Shown: positions 53,229-62,230, counted from the first letter of the stretch. The stretch: 64,000 nucleotides of DNA from JAHJUB01 sp041653615 [NCBI: Candidatus Ratteibacteria bacterium] (GCA_041653615.1 JBAZEZ010000008.1:7412-71411), one strand, 5' to 3'. A program made the numbers and translations. The notes: generated from the sequence alone by a model not told the origin.

Positions 53229-54355
53229 GCGTGGGAAAGCGGCTGGTGGCGTTTCCCCATATGGGTAATAATTGGCCGGCTTTCAAATCTTTGTTTGAAA
53301 ACGCGGGCGCGGAAGTTTACGTTCCCGGGAAAAACAACGCCAGAGGTCTGGAGCGCGGCCTGAAATTTTCGCCCGAATGGGTTTGCCTGCCCTTTAAAAT
53401 TACCATCGCTAACTTTATTGAGGCGTTGGAAAAGGGTGTGAAGACTATTGTTATGGCGAGTGATTGCGGGCCCTGTCGGTTCGGGTTTTATCACGCGGTT
53501 CAGGAAAAAATCTTAAAAGACCTGGGCTATGATGTCGAAATTAAATGTCTGCCTCAGGCTGACCTGCTCACCTTTGAATGGGCTGATTTCCTTCAATCTA
53601 TCCGGGGGGTAAGGCCGCCTATTTCCCGGGTTAAGATGTTCTGGATTGTCAGGATATTTTTAATGAAACTGCAGTTGATACAACTTGTGGAAAAGCTAGA
53701 GGGGGAAACCCGCTGTTATGAGGTTCGCCGGGGCGATACGACCAGGGCTCTGGAAAGATGTTTGACGATAATCTCGGAAGCCGAGACGCATCAGCAGTTG
53801 AGAAGGCTGAAGTATCTGATTAAAGAAGAGTTTGAAAAGGTGGGAAAGGCCGGAAGAAAAAAAACAATACTTAAGGTTATTTTGACCGGGGAAATTTTTG
53901 TCGCGCTGGATTCCTTTGCTAACCAGGACGTAAAAAAGAAACTGGGTGAACTGGGATGTGAAGTCCATATGGGGATTAGTTTGTATGATTGGGTAAAACA
54001 TAAACTGCACGTAAATTTTCACCGGAAATATCTGGAATATTTGAGCAAATCACACGGGGATATTGGAGGATTACAGATGGATATCGGAGGCGAGGCTTTC
54101 TGGGTCCTGGGGCAATACGTAGATTTTTCCCACGGCGAGGTTGACGGTTTTGTACACGTCTATCCGTTTACCTGCATGCCGGAAATTACCGCCAAATCAA
54201 TTATCACCAAGTGGTATAACGATGGCATTTTTGATGTTCCGCCTCTCTTTCTGGGTTTCGACGAACACGCGGGTGAAGCGGGTTTGGTGACGCGTCTGGA
54301 AGCGTATACCGACCTTTTAAGGACAAAAAAGAATAAAACAGCGAATGGAGACTAA
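53225..54355 (+). CDS. Acyl-CoA dehydratase activase-like component (CoA-substrate reductase family)
   Basis: The sequence RLVAFPHMGNNWPAFKSLFE, then EWVCLPFKITIANFIEALEKG and SDCGPCRFGFYH, matches the second non-ATPase part of large activase proteins related to 2-hydroxyacyl-CoA dehydratase. Cys residues in CLPFK, CGPC and FTCMPEI are candidate cluster ligands. It overlaps its neighbours on both sides (4 and 11 bp), so the three genes form one unit. The end product of the system is unknown in most organisms. Confidence 0.83.
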   Translation: MSVGKRLVAFPHMGNNWPAFKSLFENAGAEVYVPGKNNARGLERGLKFSPEWVCLPFKITIANFIEALEKGVKTIVMASDCGPCRFGFYHAVQEKILKDLGYDVEIKCLPQADLLTFEWADFLQSIRGVRPPISRVKMFWIVRIFLMKLQLIQLVEKLEGETRCYEVRRGDTTRALERCLTIISEAETHQQLRRLKYLIKEEFEKVGKAGRKKTILKVILTGEIFVALDSFANQDVKKKLGELGCEVHMGISLYDWVKHKLHVNFHRKYLEYLSKSHGDIGGLQMDIGGEAFWVLGQYVDFSHGEVDGFVHVYPFTCMPEITAKSIITKWYNDGIFDVPPLFLGFDEHAGEAGLVTRLEAYTDLLRTKKNKTANGD

Positions 54356-55355
54356 ACTTTTAGAAAACAAGTTGAAAGAGAGCGGGTCCTCCGGCAACCT
54401 GTATCTGGGTATTGACGTGGGAAGCGTTTCCACCAAAATTGCCATTATCAATGAAGACCGGGAATTAGTGTTCGGTACGTGGTCAAGGTCGCAGGGGTCG
54501 CCCGTACAATCAACCCAGGAGAGTTTCGGTAATCTGGGGGAAATTCTGGGTGATGATGTCGGATGCCGTATTATGGGAGCCGGTACGACCGGTTCCGCGA
54601 GGTATTTGGTCAAGGCAATCGTGGGCGCGGACATTGCCAAGACGGAAATTATCTGTCAGGCCGTGGCGACGTCTTCTTATATGCCCGAGGTAAGAACTAT
54701 TCTGGAAATCGGGGGGCAGGATAACAAGGTAATTCTGATGAAAGACGGGATAATCACCGATTTTGCCATGAATTCTATCTGCGCGGCCGGAACCGGGTCA
54801 TTTCTGGACCATCAGGCTAACCGACTTGGGATACCGATTGAAAAGTTCGGGGATTACGCGGCCAAATCAAAGGTGGATGTGGCGATTGCCGGCCGGTGTA
54901 CCGTATTTGCCGAATCGGATATGGTGCATAAACAGCAGATGGGACATTCGAAAGAGGACATTATCGCGGGGCTTTGTGAAGCGCTCGCGAGAAACTATCT
55001 GAATAATGTGTGCAAGGGGAAGAAGCTGCATCCGCCCGTTGCGTTTCAGGGGGGTGTGGCGGCGAATTCCGCCATCCGCAAGGCTTTTCGGAAAGAATTG
55101 GGGTGTGAAATAAACGTGCATAAATATTTCCTGGTAATGGGAGCTATCGGCGCGGCGATGTTGGCCAGGGAGCAGGTAAGAGCCGAAAATTTGAAGACCG
55201 GTTTTCGGGGATTTAAGGTAAGCAAGACAAAATTTATCCCCAAGGCGTTTAATTGCCAGAGTTGTAACAACCGGTGCGAAATAACCTATGTCCAGGAGTT
55301 GGTAGGCGAAATAGTCGCCCGCTGGGGAGACCGGTGCGGAAAATGGACACTCTAA
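54345..55355 (+). CDS. BadF/HgdC-type ATPase (2-hydroxyacyl-CoA dehydratase activase)
   Basis: This ASKHA-fold ATPase has the phosphate-1 motif LYLGIDVGSVSTKIAI, LEIGGQDNKVI, the CAAGTGSFLDHQANRLG loop that carries the bridging cluster Cys, and GRCTVFAESDM with the second Cys. These are the key positions of HgdC-type archerases, which fire an ATP-driven electron into a partner dehydratase. A further C-terminal Cys group (CQSCNNRCEI) adds a possible second cluster. No dehydratase subunits (HgdAB-like) are near. Confidence 0.9.
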   Translation: METKLLENKLKESGSSGNLYLGIDVGSVSTKIAIINEDRELVFGTWSRSQGSPVQSTQESFGNLGEILGDDVGCRIMGAGTTGSARYLVKAIVGADIAKTEIICQAVATSSYMPEVRTILEIGGQDNKVILMKDGIITDFAMNSICAAGTGSFLDHQANRLGIPIEKFGDYAAKSKVDVAIAGRCTVFAESDMVHKQQMGHSKEDIIAGLCEALARNYLNNVCKGKKLHPPVAFQGGVAANSAIRKAFRKELGCEINVHKYFLVMGAIGAAMLAREQVRAENLKTGFRGFKVSKTKFIPKAFNCQSCNNRCEITYVQELVGEIVARWGDRCGKWTL

Positions 55356-55546
55356 AATCTATGCGTTATCCGGTCAGGAAAACCCTGGAAGTATTGAGAC
55401 ATCGCTTTTTGTTTAAAGGCCGCATCCGGATGTCGGAATTTTTAGACCTGTTTTCCGATAATTTGCCCAAAATTATTCCCGGAAAGATGGTCGGTTTTAC
55501 GTACAAGTTTTTAGATAGATTGATGGACAAATTTCTATGGCTCTAA
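55343..55546 (+). CDS. Small hypothetical protein downstream of the activase
   Basis: The 67-residue basic protein begins at ATG 55343, overlapping the activase gene by 13 bp, and ends 12 bp before the glycosylase gene. The sequence (RYPVRKTLEVLRHRFLFKG near the start, MVGFTYKFLDRLMDKF near the end) looks like a helical, membrane-associated peptide, but I do not recognise it. The tight overlap suggests a working gene of the activase operon. An upstream in-frame start at 55274 is less likely. Confidence 0.5.
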   Translation: MDTLKSMRYPVRKTLEVLRHRFLFKGRIRMSEFLDLFSDNLPKIIPGKMVGFTYKFLDRLMDKFLWL

Positions 55547-55558
55547 AGAGGTGCCGAT

Positions 55559-56173
55559 ATGAATCGGATACAGGCGCTTTACGCGGAACTTAAAGAGAGG
55601 TACGGAAAGCCGCAGGGGCAGTGGAGTCTCTGGTGTAAGCGGCCCAAGACGCGGCAAGAGAAAGAATTGATAGCGATCGAGGCAATTTTGACCCAGCGGG
55701 CAAACTGGAAGAACGTCCAACTAGCGGTAGCCAACCTTAAAGAAGCAGATTGCCTCGGCTTGAAAGACGTCATAGCGACGGAAGACATGAAACTTTCCCG
55801 GTTGGTAAGGCCTTCCGGATTTTACCGGCAGAAAGCGGAGCGGCTGAAGATACTGGCCCGTTTTTTGTTGGAAGACTGCGGGGGAATCAGCCTTGCTTCT
55901 GAGATTTCTTTAAAAGAACTGCGGCCCAGATTGTTAGTGCTTAAAGGCGTCGGCCCGGAGACGGCGGATGACATTCTGCTCTACAGCCTGGAGAAACCGG
56001 TTTTTGTCATTGACGAATATACCAGGCGCTTGGCCCAAAAGTTGAACCTGGCCCGGGTTTTTTCCTATCAGTCCCTCCAGGAATTATTTGAAAAAAACCT
56101 TAAAAAGGACTATCGTTCCTACCAGGATTTTCACGCCTTAATCGTGATTAATGGTAAAGACAAAGGTTTTTGA
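55559..56173 (+). CDS. HhH-GPD DNA glycosylase (endonuclease III-like, no Fe-S cluster)
   Basis: The helix-hairpin-helix LKGVGPETADDILLY (128-142) and catalytic Asp152 in VIDEYTRR place it in the HhH-GPD superfamily. The Lys used by endonuclease III for strand cleavage is Glu134 here, so it should act as a simple glycosylase. The C-terminal four-Cys cluster loop of Nth/MutY is absent, the protein ending soon after DFHALIVINGKD. The 204 residues are complete. The excised base is unknown; thymine in T:G or an alkylated base are options. Confidence 0.85.
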   Translation: MNRIQALYAELKERYGKPQGQWSLWCKRPKTRQEKELIAIEAILTQRANWKNVQLAVANLKEADCLGLKDVIATEDMKLSRLVRPSGFYRQKAERLKILARFLLEDCGGISLASEISLKELRPRLLVLKGVGPETADDILLYSLEKPVFVIDEYTRRLAQKLNLARVFSYQSLQELFEKNLKKDYRSYQDFHALIVINGKDKGF

Positions 56174-56212
56174 GTTTTTCAGAAAAAAGGGAATAATGGT
56201 AAAATTAAAACG

Positions 56213-57166
56213 ATGAAGGTACTGATTGCCGGCGGCGCGGGATTTATCGGCAGTTATCTCTGCGAGCATTACTGCGGTCAGAACGCGGAGGTGATTTGCC
56301 TGGATAACCTTATTACCGGTTCCAGAGAGAATATCGCCTCTCTTCTGGACCGGAAAAATTTCACGTTCCTGGAAGCGAATGTTTTTCAGCCCCTTCCGAG
56401 GATGCCGAAGGGAATTAACCTTATTTTTAACCTGGCGTCACCGGCCAGCCCGGTGGATTATTATCGTTATCCCCTGGAGACTTTACGGGTTGGTTCGGCC
56501 GGTACGGAAAACTTGCTGGAACTGGCTTTAAAAGAAGGCGCGGCGTTTACCCTGGCCTCTACCAGTGAAGTTTACGGGGACCCGAAGGTCCATCCTCAAA
56601 AGGAAGATTACTGGGGGAACGTTAATCCTAACGGACCGCGCAGCGTATATGACGAAAGCAAGCGTTATGCCGAGGCAATTACCGCGGCTTACCGCCGCAA
56701 GTACGGTTTGAAGACCGCAATCAGCCGTATTTTCAATACCTATGGTCCCCGGCTGCGGCCGGCTGACGGCCGGGTGGTTTCCAACTTTATCTCCCAGGCG
56801 CTTGCCGGAACGCCGGTTACCGTCTACGGTGACGGAGGTCAAACGCGCAGTCTCTGTTATGTTTCCGACCTGGTGGCCGGGTTGACGCGGCTTGCCGGAA
56901 AAGCAAATGCCGTTGATAATGTGGTTGTAAATTTGGGTAATTCGCGCGAAATTACGATTTTAGAATTGGCCGGAATGGTAATTTCCCTGTGCCATTCCCG
57001 GAGCGAGCTTGTTTTTCAGCCTCTACCGGACGATGACCCGACCCGGCGCTGTCCGGACATTTCCCAGGCAAAATTTATTTTGGGCTGGGAACCGTTGGTT
57101 TCGTTGGAAGAAGGATTAAATAAAACAATCAGCTGGTTTAAGGGGGTAAATAGTGGAGCAGTTTGA
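56213..57166 (+). CDS. UDP-glucuronate decarboxylase-like SDR
   Basis: The extended SDR has KVLIAGGAGFIGSYLCEHY, the UXS-specific LASPASPVDYYRYPLETLR, STSEVYGDPKVHPQ and catalytic Tyr146-xxx-Lys150 in YDESK. UXS enzymes turn UDP-glucuronic acid into UDP-xylose with bound NAD. The 317 residues match. An extended -10 (TGGTAAAAT, 56197-56205) lies 7 nt before ATG 56213 and no Shine-Dalgarno sequence is present. The gene overlaps the lpdA start by 14 bp. Confidence 0.9.
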   Translation: MKVLIAGGAGFIGSYLCEHYCGQNAEVICLDNLITGSRENIASLLDRKNFTFLEANVFQPLPRMPKGINLIFNLASPASPVDYYRYPLETLRVGSAGTENLLELALKEGAAFTLASTSEVYGDPKVHPQKEDYWGNVNPNGPRSVYDESKRYAEAITAAYRRKYGLKTAISRIFNTYGPRLRPADGRVVSNFISQALAGTPVTVYGDGGQTRSLCYVSDLVAGLTRLAGKANAVDNVVVNLGNSREITILELAGMVISLCHSRSELVFQPLPDDDPTRRCPDISQAKFILGWEPLVSLEEGLNKTISWFKGVNSGAV

Positions 57167-58496
57167 CCTGGCAATCCTGGGCGCCGGACCCGGCGGATAC
57201 GTAGCTGCCATCCGCGCCGCCCAACTGGGATTAAGGACCGTTTTAATTGAAAAAGACCTGGTTGGCGGTACCTGTTTGAACCGGGGGTGTATTCCGACCA
57301 AATGTTGGGCCGATATTGCCCACACCATGGAAAAGGCGAAAAAGGCATCCGGCCAGGGCGTTGTGTTCGGTCAGCCCCAGGTGGATATTAATCAATTGGT
57401 CGGCTGGAAGGACAAGGTGGTGACCAATATGCGCAACGGTATCGGATACCTGCTGAAGAACAACGGCGTAAATTTGGTTGTATCCGAAGGCGCGTTGACT
57501 TCAGACGGTTCAATCAAGACAAAAGACGCGGAGATAAAAGCGCGAACGGTTATTCTGGCGACCGGTTCCAGTCCTGCCCGGCCCAAATTCTTTCCGTTCG
57601 GTGACGGCCGGTATATTACTTCGGACGAAATAATTAATCTTCAGAAACTGCCGGCCAGCTTGGCGGTGGTCGGCGGCGGCGCCATCGGGTGCGAATTTGC
57701 TTCCATCTTCGCGGCCCTCGGCGTAAAAGTATCGGTTTACGAAATGCTGCCGCGGCTTTTACCGCTGGAGGATTCGGAAGTCGGTATTACCATGGAGCGT
57801 ATTTTTAAGAAGCGCGGGGTGGAGGTAGTTGTCGGCCGGGCCGCGGAAAAACCGGAACTGGAAAAATCGGAACTGGTGTTGATAGCTATCGGCCGTCAGC
57901 CCAACACCGGGGGCATCGGTCTGGAAGAGGCCGGAATCGCCACGGACCAGAAAGGGTTTGTGGTTACCGACGACGGATTGCGGACCAGCGTTAAGAACGT
58001 TTTTGCCATCGGCGATATTTCCGGCAAGGGACAGCTTGCCTATCTGGCCAGCGAGCACGGCGTATCAATCGTGGAACAGTTGGCCGGGCACGACCACCCG
58101 GTCCAGGACCGGTTTATGCCTTCCTGTATCTTTACGATGCCGGAGGTAGGTACTTTTGGTCTCAAGGAAGATGATATCAAGGACCGAAGGGGCGATTACC
58201 TGGTAGGCAAATTTCCGTTTACTGCTTTAGGCAAGGCGCACTGTATTAACGAGACAGATGGGTTTGTTAAGATTATCGCGGAAAAAGCAACCGGGTTGGT
58301 TGCCGGTTGCCAGATTATTGGTCCCAACGCCGCGGACCTGGTTCATATTGCCAGCACTACGGCCGCCGCCGAGGCAACCCTGGAGACGATTACCGGAACC
58401 ATCTTTGGTCATCCCACTTTGGCCGAGAGCGTGAAAGAGGCTGCGGAAGCTTGTCTGGGCCGCGCCATCCATCTGCCGAAACCCGTAATAAAATAA
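57153..58496 (+). CDS. lpdA: Dihydrolipoyl dehydrogenase (E3)
   Basis: This FAD- and NAD-dependent disulfide reductase has the FAD motif GAGPGG (10-15), the redox-active Cys41/Cys46 pair in GGTCLNRGCIPTK, the NAD motif VVGGGAIGCEFASIF and the C-terminal catalytic HPTLAESVKEA. The 447 residues are slightly short of 470. It reoxidises dihydrolipoamide in 2-oxo acid dehydrogenase or glycine cleavage complexes. No E1, E2 or glycine-cleavage gene is nearby. GTG 57153 is the start, within the end of the SDR gene. Confidence 0.93.
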   Translation: MEQFDLAILGAGPGGYVAAIRAAQLGLRTVLIEKDLVGGTCLNRGCIPTKCWADIAHTMEKAKKASGQGVVFGQPQVDINQLVGWKDKVVTNMRNGIGYLLKNNGVNLVVSEGALTSDGSIKTKDAEIKARTVILATGSSPARPKFFPFGDGRYITSDEIINLQKLPASLAVVGGGAIGCEFASIFAALGVKVSVYEMLPRLLPLEDSEVGITMERIFKKRGVEVVVGRAAEKPELEKSELVLIAIGRQPNTGGIGLEEAGIATDQKGFVVTDDGLRTSVKNVFAIGDISGKGQLAYLASEHGVSIVEQLAGHDHPVQDRFMPSCIFTMPEVGTFGLKEDDIKDRRGDYLVGKFPFTALGKAHCINETDGFVKIIAEKATGLVAGCQIIGPNAADLVHIASTTAAAEATLETITGTIFGHPTLAESVKEAAEACLGRAIHLPKPVIK

Positions 58497-58526
58497 AACA
58501 GCAGCCGTATTTATTTAAAAGGTTTT

Positions 58527-58598
58527 GCCACCTTAGCTCAGTGGTAGAGCAGGGCATTCGTAATGCTCAGGTCCGCGGTTCAAATCCGCGAGGTGGCT
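58527..58598 (+). tRNA. tRNA-Thr (CGT), integration site
   Basis: A 72-nt cloverleaf with acceptor GCCACCT/AGGTGGC, D-stem GCTC/GAGC, anticodon loop TTCGTAA (anticodon CGU, reading ACG) and T-arm CGCGG-TTCAAAT-CCGCG. CCA is not encoded. The last 19 bases overlap the integrase gene on the other strand, so this 3' end is the attachment site of the element to the right. Confidence 0.95.
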
Positions 58599-59659
58599 CT
58601 TACAGTATCAATTGTTTCCACGTTTTTGACTTTTCTATATTTTACCCCAAGTGTCCAAAAAGAGTCCATCCTGTTTGCGAAATTGTCTACCGCTGCCTTT
58701 TTGTGACTTGGGGATAGGTGGGCATACCGCAGGGTCATTTGAAAAGTTTTGTGGCCGAGTAATTCCTGGACGGTTTTCAGGTCTGTGCCCATCATAACAA
58801 GATGACTGGCGAATGTATGACGTAGGTCATGGAAGGTGAAATCTTTAATCCCTGCCTTTTCCAAGGCTTTATGATACGATTTTTTGATATCCTGAAAGGG
58901 TTTACCTGCATTTCCGTAGAAAACGTAGGGACTATGCGGGTTCTTCTTCACCTTCAAGAGTGTGTTAAACACGATTTTGTTTATCGGCACCTCCCTTTTG
59001 TCCCCGCTTTTGGTCTCCAATAGGTAAATCAGTCTTCGGTTGAGGTCTATATCTGACCACTTTAAGCCAAGAATTTCACCTTTCCGCATGCCCGTATTGA
59101 GGGCAATGGTAACGATGGAGTAAAGCGGCTCGGAGCAGTTTTCTAACAGCCTGCGTATTTCTTCTTTCTCCAGGTATTTTGTTCGCGTGTTGTTCACCCG
59201 GAGCAGCTTAACCTTTTTAGCCGGGTTATCCGTTGCCTTGCCCCATTCGACTGCCTTTGAAAAGATGGTTTTAAGGCAGGCAAGTTCCCGATTGACTGTG
59301 GCTGGTTTCACCAAAGGCATCCTTTCCCGTATGTATCCTTCTACATCAAAACGAGTTATTTCGTAAAGGTTCTTGTGACCGAAAACAGGGCTGAGGTGAA
59401 GCTCAATGATATCCTTGTCCCTTTTCCATGATCGTTTTTTGACCTTTGAATGTGTATCAAGATAGGTCTGGGCAAAATCGCTGAATCTAATCTTCTCTTG
59501 TTTCTTTTTATCCAGATATTTACCTTCCGCAATTTCAACCTTTCTTTTTTGCAAGGCTTGTGTAGCATGTGTCTTTGTTGGGTATGACTCACGCTTCTTT
59601 CGGCCATGTGGATAAAAAGTAATTCGCCATTTCCCGCTTTTCAGTTGTTTTATTCCCAT
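58580..59659 (-). CDS. Tyrosine recombinase (phage-type integrase)
   Basis: The N-terminal Arm-binding domain (GIKQLKSGKWRITFYPHG), SAM-like core-binding domain (58-150) and catalytic domain carry all key residues: Arg192, Lys217, His277-xx-Arg280, His303 and nucleophile Tyr312. It should integrate and excise the element at the tRNA-Thr 3' end. Its TGA lies in the tRNA T-loop (58582-58580), so the last six residues are encoded by tRNA sequence. Start at ATG 59659 with AGGAGGG in front. The 359 residues are full length. Confidence 0.96.
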   Translation of the reverse strand: MGIKQLKSGKWRITFYPHGRKKRESYPTKTHATQALQKRKVEIAEGKYLDKKKQEKIRFSDFAQTYLDTHSKVKKRSWKRDKDIIELHLSPVFGHKNLYEITRFDVEGYIRERMPLVKPATVNRELACLKTIFSKAVEWGKATDNPAKKVKLLRVNNTRTKYLEKEEIRRLLENCSEPLYSIVTIALNTGMRKGEILGLKWSDIDLNRRLIYLLETKSGDKREVPINKIVFNTLLKVKKNPHSPYVFYGNAGKPFQDIKKSYHKALEKAGIKDFTFHDLRHTFASHLVMMGTDLKTVQELLGHKTFQMTLRYAHLSPSHKKAAVDNFANRMDSFWTLGVKYRKVKNVETIDTVRATSRI

Positions 59660-59746
59660 TGCCCTCCTTCTCCGGTTTGCCTGCCTGGGTGGAGCCCCGA
59701 TGAAGAGCTCAAGATCAAGCAGGCAAAGGGATGTACTGTGTTCTAC

Positions 59747-59935
59747 CTAGGGTCTAACCTGTTGAGTATGTTCTTCTATCCAGTTATCCATCCCCTGCTT
59801 GTCAAATCGAAGCAGGCGCCCATCTTTGACGACAAACGGTAGCCTCTTCTGCCATGCCATTTTGTACAGGGACCCTTTTGGTATTCCCATGTAAATCGCG
59901 GCATCAGCAAGTTTATAGAGTCGTTTTTCCATCAT
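59747..59935 (-). CDS. Small helix-turn-helix protein (excisionase/AlpA-like)
   Basis: The core KLADAAIYMGIPKGSLYKMAWQ reads as a winged-helix MerR/excisionase-type domain, followed by GRLLRFDKQGMDNWIEEH, the usual wing and end. I take ATG 59935 (MMEKRL), giving 62 residues. The longer frame to 60022 adds a hydrophobic, repeat-derived N-terminus. It probably controls excision direction or promoter choice of the element. It is 87 bp from the integrase, with a 9-bp inverted repeat (TTTGCCTGC/GCAGGCAAA, 59676-59727) between. Confidence 0.78.
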   Translation of the reverse strand: MMEKRLYKLADAAIYMGIPKGSLYKMAWQKRLPFVVKDGRLLRFDKQGMDNWIEEHTQQVRP

Positions 59936-59967
59936 ATTGTCTATAGTATTGCGTAACACGTATACAA

Positions 59968-60125
59968 AAAGCGTCAGCACCATCAGTATCATCAGGACCA
60001 TTTGTCCCAAGGTGTTTTCCACCTGACGCTTTCCCGTGACTTTTCAAAAATATCAACATAAATACCATCAGCCAAAAAGTGGTTTTGAATAAACATTTGA
60101 CGATACTGACGCTTCTGATGGTATT
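59968..60125. repeat. Cluster of CATCAG/CGTCAG direct repeats and inverted repeats
   Basis: Three hexamers CGTCAG, CATCAG, CATCAG start at 59972, 59981 and 59990, a strict 9-bp period. AAAGCGTCAG (59968-59977) is inverted at 60023-60032, and AATACCATCAG (60061-60071) at 60115-60125; another CTGACGCTT lies at 60106. The cluster lies between the small HTH gene and the end of the primase gene and looks like a protein-binding site. Confidence 0.7.
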
Positions 60126-62230
60126 TTACGGAGCGTGATAAGTGTACCCGTTTCCTGATGGCCTCTGTTGATATACTCAACACCGGCATCCCGCAAAGTA
60201 GCCTTTGCTCGGTTAAGGCGTCGTGTTAAGGCGTGCGCTGCTTTCGGCCAAAATTTTGAGTGGGTGTCAAAGCGTTCGCTCTCGGCCGTTTTGTTTAATT
60301 GATCCATTAACTCGCTGGCTTTTCCAGTCCATTCTTGGTTCCCTGCCATAAATATTATAACGGCGGCAGCCACCGGATTGGCCTGAATTGCCTCCTCGTT
60401 TTGCGCCTTAATACTTGCACCATATTGGTCTAAAAATTTGTTTCCACTGTCCCCTATGGCTTCCGCAATCGCACATCCCCAACGAGTAAAGTCCGCCATT
60501 CGATGTAGGTTTGGTAGGTTTATGGTGGGATAGATGCTTATGGCTCGCGAGAGGACATCAAAAACACCGCCCAGGATATTTGGTCTGGCCTCTTCAAACT
60601 CAGCCCAAAAAACCGCTTCTTCTTTGCGCTTATCTTTTGATATTTCCTCAAGACCAAATATAATCGAACGGTCTAATAAATCCTCCCGGGTAGCTGCCAC
60701 ATTGATGCCGTTTAGACCAACGCACCGCTTAAAAGAATACACTACATCCTCGTCATCCGAATATAATTGTCTTTTACTGAAACCTTCGCCTGTTACAGCC
60801 CTGCACAGAGCATCGCTAACCCATTCCGGCAGAGCAGAAACATTGTCAAAACCAGCCCACCAGTGGTGGGATATCTGCTGCACTAATTCGTTGAGGTCTC
60901 GCGGGAAAGTTAATGTTTCTACCGCCGATGGATCTACCAGTTTTTTAATCAGTTTGAAAGTGGTAGTTTTTGCGCTCCCCTTTTCCCCGTACAACACCGG
61001 TATCGGATGGGGAATGTCCGGCAGGAAACAACTGATCAGGTAAACCACAAACAGGAGGTCTTGTTTGGGCTTCAAATTGACGAACCTTAGAACCTGTTTT
61101 ACATCGCCGCCTTTAACCGGTAAAACCTGGGCCATTTGATGGGTGTGTCGTTTAAAAAGGATGGGGGGAGCATCTATCGCTTCCCAACCTTCCGGCGTTA
61201 TCTTAACGGCTTGCCAGGCATAGTTTGTTAGATCATACCAGATGGTATTTTCCTGCCGTGCCACTCGGTTATGTAAAGTGTAGCGTGAAGCGCTAAACAC
61301 CGCCTGCCCTTCAATAACGTTTATAGTAGACCGCATGACCTCACTATTTGGAACCTTGCCAAGTTTTTCGTATGCTCGCTTCGACATCAAGCGTCGAAAT
61401 GGCTTGCCACTCACCCGCCATATTTCATTATGATCATCTACGCGAAGAAGAACAAGTGGTTCTTTTAGATCGTCGTGAAACAGGGTGGCGGGCTGTATCA
61501 ATTCCAACAATTTATCCGATTGTGTCGTTTCCTTGCCGTCTTTTGGGGATGTAATTTCTTCCAGTGGTAATGCTTGCAATTCTTGGGCAGAATGAGCGCA
61601 AAGATAATCGTCCAATCCAATTTTATTTCCGTCGCTAGGCAATAACAGCACGGATACTCTCGCTCCTCGTTCTTTTAGTTTTCCGGACAATTCATTAACT
61701 GCCTGTTTTAAATTCTTTTTATAACCATGTTTATCAGGTTGCTCCCAGTCATTGTCCGGTACGATGTAAATTGTTCTACCGTCCAACGCCAGAAGGTTAA
61801 AGTCTGATATAAGTTTTTTATTTCCATCACTCCAGTTCCATAGGCCTGGTAGACCTATGCAGTAAAGTCCTTCCTGATTTGCCTTGAGCGCTTTTTTTTC
61901 GCCTTCCGCAATATAAATGGGGTAAGAAATATCCTGAAGCACGGATTTAACCAGCGTTGGAATGTAAAGCCGGTTGCCTGTATCCTTCCGCTGTAAATAT
62001 TTTGGCTGCTTTTTCTTGCCGTTTTCATTATCATAAAAGGGCTTAAATCTGCTAAACTTATCATCGTAAGGAATTTCATACATGCTGGTCAGGGCGGAAA
62101 TATCGAAGCCCAATTTTTTGTTTATCTTGGCCGGCAACACTGTTTTAATGCCCGCCTGTTCTATGGTGTTATCGGTCAAGCCACTTTTTTTTAAATCTGC
62201 AAGATGTTCCGGGTGAAAAATATTCTCCAT
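60068..62230 (-). CDS. Primase/helicase of the integrative element (DUF3854 + ATPase)
   Basis: Residues 1-215 form a DUF3854/Toprim-like primase domain with YIAEGEKKALKA (Glu109), IYIVPDNDW (Asp159) and IGLDDYL (Asp207), the three acidic positions of Toprim. Residues 380-600 form an ATPase with Walker A LYGEKGSAKTTT (413-424). The C-terminus has helices and no further motif. This arrangement is common in plasmid- and ICE-borne replication proteins. ATG 62230 has GGAGG 6 nt before it. The last codons run through the repeat cluster at 60061-60125. Confidence 0.87.
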   Translation of the reverse strand: MENIFHPEHLADLKKSGLTDNTIEQAGIKTVLPAKINKKLGFDISALTSMYEIPYDDKFSRFKPFYDNENGKKKQPKYLQRKDTGNRLYIPTLVKSVLQDISYPIYIAEGEKKALKANQEGLYCIGLPGLWNWSDGNKKLISDFNLLALDGRTIYIVPDNDWEQPDKHGYKKNLKQAVNELSGKLKERGARVSVLLLPSDGNKIGLDDYLCAHSAQELQALPLEEITSPKDGKETTQSDKLLELIQPATLFHDDLKEPLVLLRVDDHNEIWRVSGKPFRRLMSKRAYEKLGKVPNSEVMRSTINVIEGQAVFSASRYTLHNRVARQENTIWYDLTNYAWQAVKITPEGWEAIDAPPILFKRHTHQMAQVLPVKGGDVKQVLRFVNLKPKQDLLFVVYLISCFLPDIPHPIPVLYGEKGSAKTTTFKLIKKLVDPSAVETLTFPRDLNELVQQISHHWWAGFDNVSALPEWVSDALCRAVTGEGFSKRQLYSDDEDVVYSFKRCVGLNGINVAATREDLLDRSIIFGLEEISKDKRKEEAVFWAEFEEARPNILGGVFDVLSRAISIYPTINLPNLHRMADFTRWGCAIAEAIGDSGNKFLDQYGASIKAQNEEAIQANPVAAAVIIFMAGNQEWTGKASELMDQLNKTAESERFDTHSKFWPKAAHALTRRLNRAKATLRDAGVEYINRGHQETGTLITLRKIPSEASVSSNVYSKPLFG

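Noticed and set aside
59660-59746. Terminator at the 9-bp inverted repeat before the integrase
   Set aside because: The loop is 34 bases and no T-run follows, so a regulatory or chance hairpin is as likely.
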